5,753 nucleotides of DNA from positions 1 to 5,753 of the forward strand of contig DCGG01000069.1 of assembly GCA_002315455.1 (NCBI GenBank). Reading direction: 5' to 3'. The first letter of the stretch is position 1. Each line of letters begins with the position of its first letter. The notes beneath the pieces were generated by a model. That model saw only the letters and a program-made list of their open reading frames with translations, had not been told where the DNA came from and searched no databases. Shown one piece after another: positions 1 to 5,753 of this stretch. Source of the stretch: Lentisphaeria bacterium UBA1784 (GTDB lineage Bacteria; Verrucomicrobiota; Lentisphaeria; Victivallales; Victivallaceae). Position numbers and translations under genes: made by a program.

Positions 1-905
1 CCATCACGAATCAGCGCCTGGATGGATGGGGTGGAAATCATGATTTCGAAGGCGGCGATACGGCCCTTCTTGTCGGCACGCTTCAGCAACAGCTGGGAGA
101 TGACGCAGATGAGGGTGGAGGCCAGCTGGGTACGGACCTGCGCCTGCTGGTTGGTGGGGAAGGAGTCGACGATACGGTCGACGGTTTCGGCGGCACCCGT
201 GGTATGCAGGGTTCCGAAGACCAAGTGACCAGTTTCAGCCGCAGTGATAGCGGCGGAGATGGTCTCGTTGTCTCGCATTTCTCCGACGAGGATGACATCG
301 GGGTCCTGACGCAGAGCGCGTCGGATGGCGTCCGCGAAGGACGGCACGTCATTGTGGACCTCACGCTGAGTCACCACGCACTTGAGGCTGGTGTGATAGA
401 ATTCGATGGGGTCCTCGATGGTGATGATGTGGCGGCTGTAGTTGGTGTTGATGTAGTTCAGCATGGCCGCGAGGGTGGTGGACTTTCCGCTGCCGGTGGG
501 ACCGGTCACGAGGATCAGTCCTTTTTTCAGGTCGCAGATCTTTTTCAGCACCTGCGGCAGGTTCAGTTCGTCGATGGTCTGGATGCGGCTGGGGATCTGC
601 CGGAGGACGCACCCCATGCCATGGTAGTTGTAGAAGTAGTTGCAGCGGAAGCGGGCCACGCCCGGGATCTCGTGGGCGAAGTCCAAGTCACGGCACTGGA
701 GGAAACGGCTCCAGCGCCAAGAGGGAAGGCAGATCTCCTTCAGCATCTCCTCCACGACTTCCGGCGTCAGGATCTTGTCGTCGATGTTCTCGATGTTGCC
801 GTGGACCCGGATGCGGGCCGGGAAGTTGATGGAAATATGCAGGTCCGAGCCGCCCCGTTCCAGCATGGTACGCAGGTAGCCGTTGATGATGGGTTCTTGA
901 TCCAT
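1..905 (-). CDS. pilT: Type IV pilus retraction ATPase PilT, 3' end outside window
   Basis: Hexameric cytoplasmic ATPase that depolymerises type IV pili and so powers twitching and pilus retraction. The 301 visible codons (the gene reads off the left edge) start MDQEPIINGYLRTMLERGGSD, typical of PilT. The N-terminal PAS-like domain spans about residues 1-115 and keeps the conserved ARFR and LRQIPS segments. The RecA-like domain follows with Walker A GPTGSGKS (135-142), Asp box ITIEDPIEF (161-169, E164), Walker B DPDVILVGEMRD (201-212, catalytic E209) and His box HLVFGTLHTT (227-236, H234). The last visible residues, SIQALIRD (294-301), match the C-terminal AIRNLIRE motif reported to be needed for retraction. 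Roughly 50-70 residues should be missing. The start at 903-905 is supported by AGAGGAG (916-922), 10 nt upstream, a slightly long spacing. It lies 21 bp after the extended PilT paralogue and is almost certainly co-transcribed with it. Every motor motif is intact, so this looks like the working retraction motor. Confidence 0.93.
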   Translation of the reverse strand, partial: MDQEPIINGYLRTMLERGGSDLHISINFPARIRVHGNIENIDDKILTPEVVEEMLKEICLPSWRWSRFLQCRDLDFAHEIPGVARFRCNYFYNYHGMGCVLRQIPSRIQTIDELNLPQVLKKICDLKKGLILVTGPTGSGKSTTLAAMLNYINTNYSRHIITIEDPIEFYHTSLKCVVTQREVHNDVPSFADAIRRALRQDPDVILVGEMRDNETISAAITAAETGHLVFGTLHTTGAAETVDRIVDSFPTNQQAQVRTQLASTLICVISQLLLKRADKKGRIAAFEIMISTPSIQALIRD

Positions 906-926
906 GAGTCAGGTACTCCTCTTGGC

Positions 927-2501
927 TTAACGGTTGAGTTTCTTGGCTTCTCTGGTGCCCCAGAGCTGCTGCAGCTGGGCGATGACGCTGGGATCGGTCA
1001 TCTCGGCGATGGCGGCTTCGTACGTTATGAGGCCGGCCTCGTACTTGTTGTAGATGCACTGATCGAAGGTGCACATGCCCTGCTTGTTGGAGATCATCAT
1101 GGTGGATTTCAGCCGGAAGGTCTTGCCTTCGCTGATGGTGTTGCTCACACTCATGGTGTTGATCAGGATCTCATAGACGATGGTCACGCCGCCGAAACCG
1201 TTGGGGATGAGTTTCTGGCAGATGACTCCCCGGAGACTGCCGGCGGTCATGGCCCGGATCTGCGGCTGCTGATTGGGCGGGAACACGTCCAGCAGACGGT
1301 TCAGCGTGTCGGGGGCGTTGCCGGTATGGAGGGTGCCGATGACGAGGTGGCCGGTCTCGGCGGCGGTGATGGCGTTCTCGATGGTTTCGAGGTCGTGCAT
1401 TTCGCCGATGACGATCACGTCGGGGTCCTCGCGGAGGGAGGCCTTCAGTGCCACCGGATAGGAGACGGTGTGCCGTCCCACTTCCCGCTGGGTCACCTGA
1501 CAGTTCTTGGAGTTCTGGAGGATCTCGATGGGCTCCTCGATGGAGATGATGTGATCGTGCCGCTTCTCGTTGATGATGTTAGTGACGGAGGCCAGCGTGG
1601 AGGTCTTGCCGGAACCGATGGGGCCGGTGATGAGGACCAGGCCGTTGTTGTAGTCGAGGAGACGCTTGATGAAGATGATGTCCTGGTCCAGGAACCCGAG
1701 TTCTTCAAGGGAGTAGATGTGATCCGGCACCAGACGGTAACTGCCGCTGACGCCGTCCTTCTGTTCCATGAGGCAGACCCGGAAACGGTCTGGACCGATC
1801 TCCAGAGCGAAACTCTCGTCCTGTTCCTTTTCAAAGAGTGTCTTCCGTTCGGGAGAGATCAGCACGGTATTGAGGCGGCGGGAATCCTCTGCCGTGAGGA
1901 TGTAACCGTCGATCCGGATGAGCTCCAGATTGCACCGGACGAAGGGAGGCGCTCCGCCGGAGAGGTGGAGATCGCTGCAACCCAAATGCCGTAGCGCACC
2001 CAGAAGGAAGATCATGCGACTGGCCAGTTCTTCGTCGGAGAGCTCCGAAACGTCGCTGAATCCCGGCAGGTCCTCGAAAGTGTGAATGTCATCATAAGTC
2101 AGTTCGCTGGTGTCGTAGGCCACCGTATGCTCGTTGAAAAAGAGGGCGCGTTTGTTGCCTGCGGCGGGACCGGAAACTGCTTCTTCGGAGACGGGGGCTT
2201 CTGCGTCGGCGGGTACAGGGGCGCCGGACTTGCAGGGGAGTTGGTCCGGGGGGGGGCTGCCCATTTCACTTTGGGAGGTGGCGTAACTGATGAGGGACTC
2301 CACCTGTTCCAGCATGGTTTGCGCCTCCTCTTCGGCGAGGCCGTCCACGAGTTGGTTCAGGACCGCCTGCGCGAAGGCTGTGAGGTTTGCTCCCGGTTCC
2401 AGGGAATCGTAGAGACGGCGTCCTTCCGCCCGGGTCATGGCGCCGTTTCCGGCGAGGGCGTAGAGAAACCATTGGACATCAAGGGGCATTTCAGCGGACA
2501 T
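927..2501 (-). CDS. PilT/PilU-like ATPase with N-terminal extension
   Basis: PilT-family secretion ATPase of 524 residues, against about 340-380 for usual PilT or PilU. Residues 1-75 form a predicted helical domain I do not recognise. Residues 79-117 are a Pro/Ala/Glu-rich linker and 126-160 are acidic. The PilT core starts near 158 with GCSDLHLSGGAPPFVR (174-189). Motor motifs are Walker A GPIGSGKT (293-300), Asp box ISIEEPIEI (319-327, Asp replaced by Glu323), Walker B DPDVIVIGEMHD (359-370, E367 kept, usual Arg is His369) and His box HLVIGTLHT (385-393). The retraction motif AIRNLIRE is replaced by SVSNTISE (451-458), losing both arginines. The tail GKTFRL...KQGMCTFDQ...GLITYEAA is typical of the family. 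The start is supported by AGGAG (2507-2511), 5 nt upstream. It is the first gene of the leftward operon, just before pilT. ATP hydrolysis looks possible. The role is inferred to be an accessory or modulating motor like PilU, but orthology to PilU is not shown. Confidence 0.9.
   Translation of the reverse strand: MSAEMPLDVQWFLYALAGNGAMTRAEGRRLYDSLEPGANLTAFAQAVLNQLVDGLAEEEAQTMLEQVESLISYATSQSEMGSPPPDQLPCKSGAPVPADAEAPVSEEAVSGPAAGNKRALFFNEHTVAYDTSELTYDDIHTFEDLPGFSDVSELSDEELASRMIFLLGALRHLGCSDLHLSGGAPPFVRCNLELIRIDGYILTAEDSRRLNTVLISPERKTLFEKEQDESFALEIGPDRFRVCLMEQKDGVSGSYRLVPDHIYSLEELGFLDQDIIFIKRLLDYNNGLVLITGPIGSGKTSTLASVTNIINEKRHDHIISIEEPIEILQNSKNCQVTQREVGRHTVSYPVALKASLREDPDVIVIGEMHDLETIENAITAAETGHLVIGTLHTGNAPDTLNRLLDVFPPNQQPQIRAMTAGSLRGVICQKLIPNGFGGVTIVYEILINTMSVSNTISEGKTFRLKSTMMISNKQGMCTFDQCIYNKYEAGLITYEAAIAEMTDPSVIAQLQQLWGTREAKKLNR
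2248..2256 (-). repeat. C9 homopolymer tract in the linker of the PilT-like gene
   Basis: Nine consecutive G on the given strand read as nine C in the coding strand, across codons for Ser-Pro-Pro-Pro (about residues 82-85). By hand translation, losing one C would lead to a TGA at 2099-2101, and gaining one would lead to a TGA at 2092-2094. Either change would end the protein near residue 135, before the ATPase core. Tracts of this kind are the substrate of slipped-strand phase variation in other bacteria. Whether it varies here is inference. Confidence 0.85.
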
Positions 2502-2554
2502 ACTCTCTCCTTTTGTGGCTGAGGGTGAATGCGTATTTCTTTTCGGTTCATCAT

Positions 2555-2583
2555 ATTATAGCCCGAAGTCCTGCATTTCGCAA
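2555..2583 (-). promoter_or_regulatory. Sigma70-type promoter of the leftward pilus ATPase operon
   Basis: On the minus strand, TTGCGA (2583-2578) is followed by exactly 17 bp and a perfect TATAAT (2560-2555). Transcription would start near 2548, giving a leader of about 47 nt that ends in the AGGAG ribosome site. An A/T-rich tract at 2595-2609 just upstream of the -35 could help polymerase binding. The -35 matches consensus at 4 of 6 positions. No other good promoter was seen for this operon. Confidence 0.7.
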
Positions 2584-2597
2584 GTCGTACTGCGAAA
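2576..2597. repeat. 7-bp inverted repeat over the -35 box, possible operator
   Basis: TTTCGCA (2576-2582) and TGCGAAA (2591-2597) are perfect inverted arms separated by 8 bp. The left arm coincides with the -35 element of the leftward promoter, so a dimeric regulator bound here could block polymerase. No T-run follows on either strand in the right place, so it is not a convincing terminator. The repeat is seen directly; operator function is inferred. Confidence 0.4.
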
Positions 2598-2644
2598 AAA
2601 ATCGAATAAAAGGAAGCCGATTCGGACATTCTTTCCGGTTTCTT

Positions 2645-2658
2645 TCGGGAAATCCCGA
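2645..2658. repeat. Palindrome TCGGGAAATCCCGA upstream of the rightward promoter
   Basis: Perfect 6-bp arms, TCGGGA and TCCCGA, flank a 2-bp AA spacer. The site lies about 30 bp upstream of the candidate -10 at 2689-2694, a position where an activator of a promoter lacking a good -35 could bind. I cannot assign it to a known regulator family. It could be chance. Confidence 0.35.
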
Positions 2659-2685
2659 CAAGGGAGTGTAAAATTCAAATATCTG

Positions 2686-2694
2686 TGCTATATT
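2686..2694 (+). promoter_or_regulatory. Candidate extended -10 promoter of the aminotransferase-exporter operon
   Basis: TGCTATATT gives an extended -10 (TG, one base, TATATT, 5 of 6 to consensus). No good -35 lies 16-18 bp upstream; the best is about 3 of 6 (GTGTAA, 2666-2671). This fits an extended -10 or activated promoter. Transcription would start near 2701, leaving a leader of about 60 nt before the ATG at 2761. Confidence 0.45.
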
Positions 2695-2700
2695 ATGTTG

Positions 2701-2722
2701 GAGGCCTTGGAAACAAGGTCTT
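2701..2722 (+). promoter_or_regulatory. 5' leader hairpin with GAAA tetraloop
   Basis: In RNA, bases 2701-2709 can pair with 2714-2722 around the loop GAAA (2710-2713). The core is CCUUG/CAAGG, and the nine base pairs include two G-U pairs. GNRA loops such as GAAA are unusually stable. The hairpin falls at the predicted 5' end of the message and leaves the ribosome site at 2747-2753 free. It may protect the message 5' end. Only three U follow it, so it is a poor terminator. Confidence 0.4.
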
Positions 2723-2746
2723 TCGTGCCGCGATCATTCAACATAC

Positions 2747-2753
2747 AGAGGAA
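2747..2753 (+). promoter_or_regulatory. Ribosome binding site that fixes the aminotransferase start
   Basis: AGAGGAA lies 7 nt before the ATG at 2761. The reading frame is open further upstream, to an ATG at 2515, but those codons cross the promoter region and resemble no known protein. The Shine-Dalgarno site and the family's usual N-terminus (VPLLDLRAQY right after Met) both select 2761. Confidence 0.8.
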
Positions 2754-2760
2754 TCTCATC

Positions 2761-3885
2761 ATGCAAGTCCCGTTGCTCGACCTCCGCGCCCAGTACGCCC
2801 CCCTGAAGGAACAGATCCTTGCCGCGATCTCCGAGATCTGCGACTCCCAGCGGTTCATCCTCGGCCCCAAAGTGGAGGAACTGGAAGCTCAGTTGAAACA
2901 ATATTGTTCCAGCGTCGGCGCCGTCGGCGTCACCAGCGGTTCCGATGCGCTGATCATCGCCCTCATGGCCGAAGGCATCAAAGCCGGGGACGAAGTCATC
3001 ACCACCCCTTTCACGTTCTTCGCCACCGTGGGTGCCATCGTCCGGGTAGGAGCCAAGCCGGTCTTCGCCGACATCGACCCCGCCACCTTCAATATCGACC
3101 CCGCCAGGATCGCGGAGAAGATCACTCCCCGGACCAAGGCGATCATCCCGGTCCATCTTTTTGGACAGGCCGCCGACATGGATCCCATCATGGCTCTGGC
3201 GAAGAAACACGATCTCATCGTCATCGAAGATGCCTGTCAGGCCATCGGCGCCGAATACAAGGGACGCCGTGTGGGCTCCATCGGCGACTACGGCGCTTTC
3301 AGTTTCTTCCCCAGCAAGAACCTCGGCTGTTTCGGCGACGGCGGAGTGGTCACCTGCAACTCCGAGGAGCGTGAGAAGAAACTCAAGATCTTCCGCAACC
3401 ACGGTCAGAGCAACACCTACATTCACGACTACGTGGGCGGCAACTTCCGTCTGGATGCCCTTCAGGCGGCGGTCCTCTCCATCAAACTCAAGGAACTGGA
3501 CAAGTGGTCCGCGGCCCGGCAGAAGAACGGTGCCGAGTATGACGAGATGTTCAAGGCCGTCGGCCTCGGCGACGTGATCGTCACTCCCCAAAAGGCTGCT
3601 TACGGCGTGCGCCACATCTACAACCAGTACAGCATCCGGGTGCTGAATGGCAAGCGGGATGCACTGAAGGCCTATCTCTCCGAGAACGGCATCGGTTGCG
3701 CCATCTACTATCCGCTGTCTCTGCACCTGCAGAACTGCTTCGCTGAACTGGGCGGCAAGGCCGGAGATTATCCGGTCTGCGAACAGACCACCAGGGAGAT
3801 TCTCGCCCTGCCGATCTACGGGGAGTGCCCCCGGGAACAGCGGGAGTTCGTGGTGGCGACCATCGCCAAATTCTTCGGCAAATAA
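2761..3885 (+). CDS. DegT/DnrJ/EryC1/StrS family PLP-dependent sugar aminotransferase
   Basis: Complete 374-residue cytoplasmic aminotransferase of the normal family size. The family transfers an amino group, usually from glutamate, onto a keto group of a nucleotide-linked sugar, making amino-sugars for O-antigen, capsule or other glycans. Visible marks are the N-terminus VPLLDLRAQYAPLKEQI, RFILGPKVEELE (31-42), the cofactor-phosphate region SGSDAL (60-64 area), GDEVITTPFTFFAT (76-89), the Asp that pairs with the pyridine nitrogen in IEDACQAIGA (D157), and the Schiff-base lysine in SFFPSKNLGCFGDGG (K186). RNHGQ (212-216) and FRLDALQAA (229-237) are also typical. By memory of the family it most resembles WbpE/WlbC-type enzymes acting on UDP-3-keto-GlcNAcA, but the substrate cannot be proven from sequence. 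It is followed 12 bp later by an MsbA-like exporter, which suggests a role in an exported glycolipid or surface polysaccharide. Nothing is broken or missing. Confidence 0.93.
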   Translation: MQVPLLDLRAQYAPLKEQILAAISEICDSQRFILGPKVEELEAQLKQYCSSVGAVGVTSGSDALIIALMAEGIKAGDEVITTPFTFFATVGAIVRVGAKPVFADIDPATFNIDPARIAEKITPRTKAIIPVHLFGQAADMDPIMALAKKHDLIVIEDACQAIGAEYKGRRVGSIGDYGAFSFFPSKNLGCFGDGGVVTCNSEEREKKLKIFRNHGQSNTYIHDYVGGNFRLDALQAAVLSIKLKELDKWSAARQKNGAEYDEMFKAVGLGDVIVTPQKAAYGVRHIYNQYSIRVLNGKRDALKAYLSENGIGCAIYYPLSLHLQNCFAELGGKAGDYPVCEQTTREILALPIYGECPREQREFVVATIAKFFGK

Positions 3886-3897
3886 CCGGAGCGGAGC

Positions 3898-5753
3898 ATG
3901 GACGATTTCGCCCGCAACGATCGGGAATTCAAAGCCCAAAGTTACTTCCGGGTCCTCGCCTGCGCAAAGCCCTATTGGAAGCGCCTGACTATCGGCATCA
4001 TCGCCGGAATGCTGGTGGGCGGTTCCCTTTTCGTCACCTTGATGTTGATCCCGAAACTGGTGGGGGTGGCCGATGCCGGCACCCTCACCGGGAGCAATAC
4101 CGCCATGGCGAAAAAACTGGTCAGTGCCATTGACCGGCCCGGTCTCTCCCCGGCGGAGAAGGTTTCTGCGGCGGAGCAGGTCCTCGCGCCTTCCGACGAG
4201 GACCCGAAACTCACCCAGTTGCTCAATCAGGCCCGGGATACCGGACGGAACCTCCATTTGCCCTATTACGTGGACGGCCGTACCATCCGGGTTTACTGGC
4301 CGCTGAATTATGAGTTTTCCGTGGTGGATGCGGACGGCCGGGTGGCGTGGCAGCTTTTTGCCGTCTATACCGTTGTTTTCGTGCTGGCGTGGATTGTCAA
4401 GAACGTGGCTCACTACGTCAATGGATACAGGACCCGCTACGTCGGGTCCCGGGTGGTCGCGGACCTCCGGGAAAAGATTTTCCGGAAACTCACGGATCAG
4501 TCCCTCGGATTTTACAGTGAGATGGACATAGGCCACCTGATCAGCCGCTGTACCAACGACACCACGGCGCTGGAGTATTCCGTTGCCCACTGCATCGAAG
4601 ACCTGACCAATGCGCCTCTTCAGATCATCGGGTGTTTGGTCGCCATTCTGGTGGCCTGCCGGGAATACAACAGTTACACGCTGGTGTTTCTCGTGGTCAT
4701 CGGCATGCCGATCCTGATTCTGCCCATGCATGTCCTCGGGCGCAGGATCCGCAAACTGTACAAGAAAAGTTTTGCCCGTATCGCCGAGGTGTTCTCCCGG
4801 ATGCACGAGGTCTTTTCCGGCATCCGCGTGGTGAAAGCATATCACACGGAGGAGATGGAAAATCAGCGTTTCTCCGTGATCAACAACCGCTATTTCAAGC
4901 AGGTGATCCGGGCAGTCCGGCTGCAGATGCTGGTCTCGCCCGCCATGGAGTTCTTCACGGTGACGGTATCGCTGTTTTTCCTGCTTTTCAGTTACAGGCA
5001 GGGCGTGACCATCACCCAGTTGGCGGCGTTGCTGGCGCCGGCCTTCATGGCCTACCGGCCCATCAAGGACCTCTCCAAAGTGGTCTCCTCCATTCAGCAG
5101 TCCATGGCTGCTGCGGACCGTTTCTTCGACCTGATGGACGTGGATACCTCTCTGCCGGAGAAAAAAAATCCGGTCGTGCTGAAGGAGTTCCGCGACAAGA
5201 TCGCGCTGGAAAACGTTTGTTTCTCCTACGATGAGAAGCCGGTCCTGAAGAATATCAGTCTGGAACTTCCCCAGGGCGGGATCGTTGCAGTGGTCGGCGA
5301 GACCGGGTCCGGCAAGAGCACCATCGCCAACCTACTGGCCCGGTTCTACGACGTCTCCTCCGGGCGGGTTACCATTGATGGCGTGGACATCCGGGATTAC
5401 TCCGTCGCTTCCCTGCGTGAGAAGATCGGCGTGGTCAATCAGGAACCCATTCTTTTCAACGAGACCATTGCGGCCAACATCGCCTACGGTTCTCCCAACG
5501 CCACGCAGGAGGAGATCGAAGCCGCCGCAAAACTGGCCAATGCGCACGAGTTCATCATCGGCGGTCGCCATCCGGAGGGATATCAGACTGTTGTCGGTGA
5601 AAAGGGATTCAAACTTTCCGGCGGCGAGAAGCAGCGGGTGGTGATCGCCCGGGCGATCCTGCGGAATCCACCCATCCTGATTCTCGACGAAGCCACCAGC
5701 GCTTTGGATTCCGTTTCGGAAAAGCTGATTCAGGATTCCATCGATTACCTTTG
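3898..5753 (+). CDS. MsbA-like ABC exporter (fused membrane and ATPase domains), 3' end outside window
   Basis: Half-transporter of the type IV ABC exporter (MsbA/multidrug) fold that would dimerise in the inner membrane and flip a lipid or glycolipid outward using ATP. Of the gene, 618 codons are visible; roughly 55 more, including the H-loop histidine, lie beyond the right edge. Predicted membrane helices are near residues 29-52, 151-172, 238-254, 261-280, 344-366 and 372-387. The ATPase domain shows A-loop Tyr444, Walker A GETGSGKST (467-475), Q-loop Gln515 in VVNQEPILF, signature LSGGEKQR (573-580), Walker B ILILDEAT (593-600, catalytic E598) and D-loop SALD (601-604). Residues about 58-150 form a hydrophilic insertion between helices 1 and 2 where MsbA has only a short loop. 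The start follows GGAG (3888-3891) by 6 nt. It is co-transcribed with the upstream aminotransferase. MsbA-type lipid A or glycolipid export is the likeliest role; drug export is the alternative. Confidence 0.92.
   Translation, partial: MDDFARNDREFKAQSYFRVLACAKPYWKRLTIGIIAGMLVGGSLFVTLMLIPKLVGVADAGTLTGSNTAMAKKLVSAIDRPGLSPAEKVSAAEQVLAPSDEDPKLTQLLNQARDTGRNLHLPYYVDGRTIRVYWPLNYEFSVVDADGRVAWQLFAVYTVVFVLAWIVKNVAHYVNGYRTRYVGSRVVADLREKIFRKLTDQSLGFYSEMDIGHLISRCTNDTTALEYSVAHCIEDLTNAPLQIIGCLVAILVACREYNSYTLVFLVVIGMPILILPMHVLGRRIRKLYKKSFARIAEVFSRMHEVFSGIRVVKAYHTEEMENQRFSVINNRYFKQVIRAVRLQMLVSPAMEFFTVTVSLFFLLFSYRQGVTITQLAALLAPAFMAYRPIKDLSKVVSSIQQSMAAADRFFDLMDVDTSLPEKKNPVVLKEFRDKIALENVCFSYDEKPVLKNISLELPQGGIVAVVGETGSGKSTIANLLARFYDVSSGRVTIDGVDIRDYSVASLREKIGVVNQEPILFNETIAANIAYGSPNATQEEIEAAAKLANAHEFIIGGRHPEGYQTVVGEKGFKLSGGEKQRVVIARAILRNPPILILDEATSALDSVSEKLIQDSIDYL

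Noticed and set aside
204..1994. Open frame of 596 codons on the plus strand, antisense to both pilus ATPases
   Set aside because: It is a mirror of the GC-rich codon bias of the real genes. The translation is rich in Gly, Asp, Val and His without family motifs, while the opposite strand encodes two clear PilT-family proteins.
2576..2597. The inverted repeat as a rho-independent terminator
   Set aside because: The stem is only 7 bp and AT-rich at its ends, and neither strand has a T-run immediately after the hairpin.
2435..2629. Small minus-strand frame of 64 codons overlapping the start of the PilT-like gene
   Set aside because: Its upstream part lies before the predicted transcription start (about 2548), and the rest overlaps the real gene in another frame. 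Its internal ATGs at 2549-2554 touch the -10 box.
2515..2760. Upstream extension of the aminotransferase frame to the ATG at 2515
   Set aside because: These 82 extra codons run through both promoters and the inverted repeats, have no good ribosome site and are absent from the family. The start at 2761 has AGAGGAA 7 nt away.
2734..4845. Open frame of 703 codons on the minus strand across the aminotransferase and exporter
   Set aside because: It lies antisense to two genes with complete motif sets, crosses their junction and has a low-complexity composition with no recognisable domain.
1..5753. A search by eye for mobile elements, CRISPR repeats, tRNA or rRNA
   Set aside because: No transposase, regularly spaced repeats, cloverleaf or rRNA-like stretch was seen. 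All long stretches are explained by four ordinary genes and one spacer.

Overview
The window holds parts of two divergently transcribed operons from a Gram-negative bacterium with GC-rich coding DNA and AT-rich spacers. Both operons build the cell surface: one encodes type IV pilus motor ATPases, the other a sugar aminotransferase and an MsbA-type exporter. The exact phylum cannot be fixed from this sequence. The domain style (a PilT paralogue with an N-terminal extension, an MsbA-like exporter with a large loop) would fit the PVC superphylum, for example Lentisphaerota, but that is a guess.

Minus strand, 1-2501: two adjacent PilT-family ATPases are transcribed leftward from a good sigma70-type promoter (TTGCGA, 17 bp, TATAAT) at 2555-2583. 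The first gene (927-2501) encodes a 524-residue PilT-like ATPase with about 157 extra N-terminal residues and a degenerate C-terminal retraction motif. Its linker is encoded across a run of nine C residues. After 21 bp comes a canonical PilT (from 905), cut off by the left edge of the window after 301 codons. Together they suggest a canonical retraction motor plus a diverged accessory motor, comparable to PilT/PilU pairs.

Divergent spacer, 2502-2760: this stretch has no gene. It holds the leftward promoter, a candidate rightward extended -10 promoter (TGCTATATT), two inverted repeats that could be operators, and a hairpin with a GAAA tetraloop at the predicted 5' end of the rightward transcript.

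Plus strand, 2761-5753: a complete DegT/DnrJ/EryC1/StrS-family PLP aminotransferase (374 residues) is followed after 12 bp by an MsbA-like ABC exporter with fused membrane and ATPase domains. The exporter is cut off by the right edge after 618 codons. The pair suggests synthesis of an amino-sugar for a surface glycan or glycolipid, coupled to export of a lipid-linked product across the inner membrane. The exporter carries an unusual insertion of about 90 residues between its first two membrane helices.

I see no mobile element, CRISPR array, tRNA or rRNA. The families are all known. The least ordinary features are the diverged, extended PilT paralogue with its C9 tract, the exporter's periplasmic insertion, and the 5' leader hairpin.
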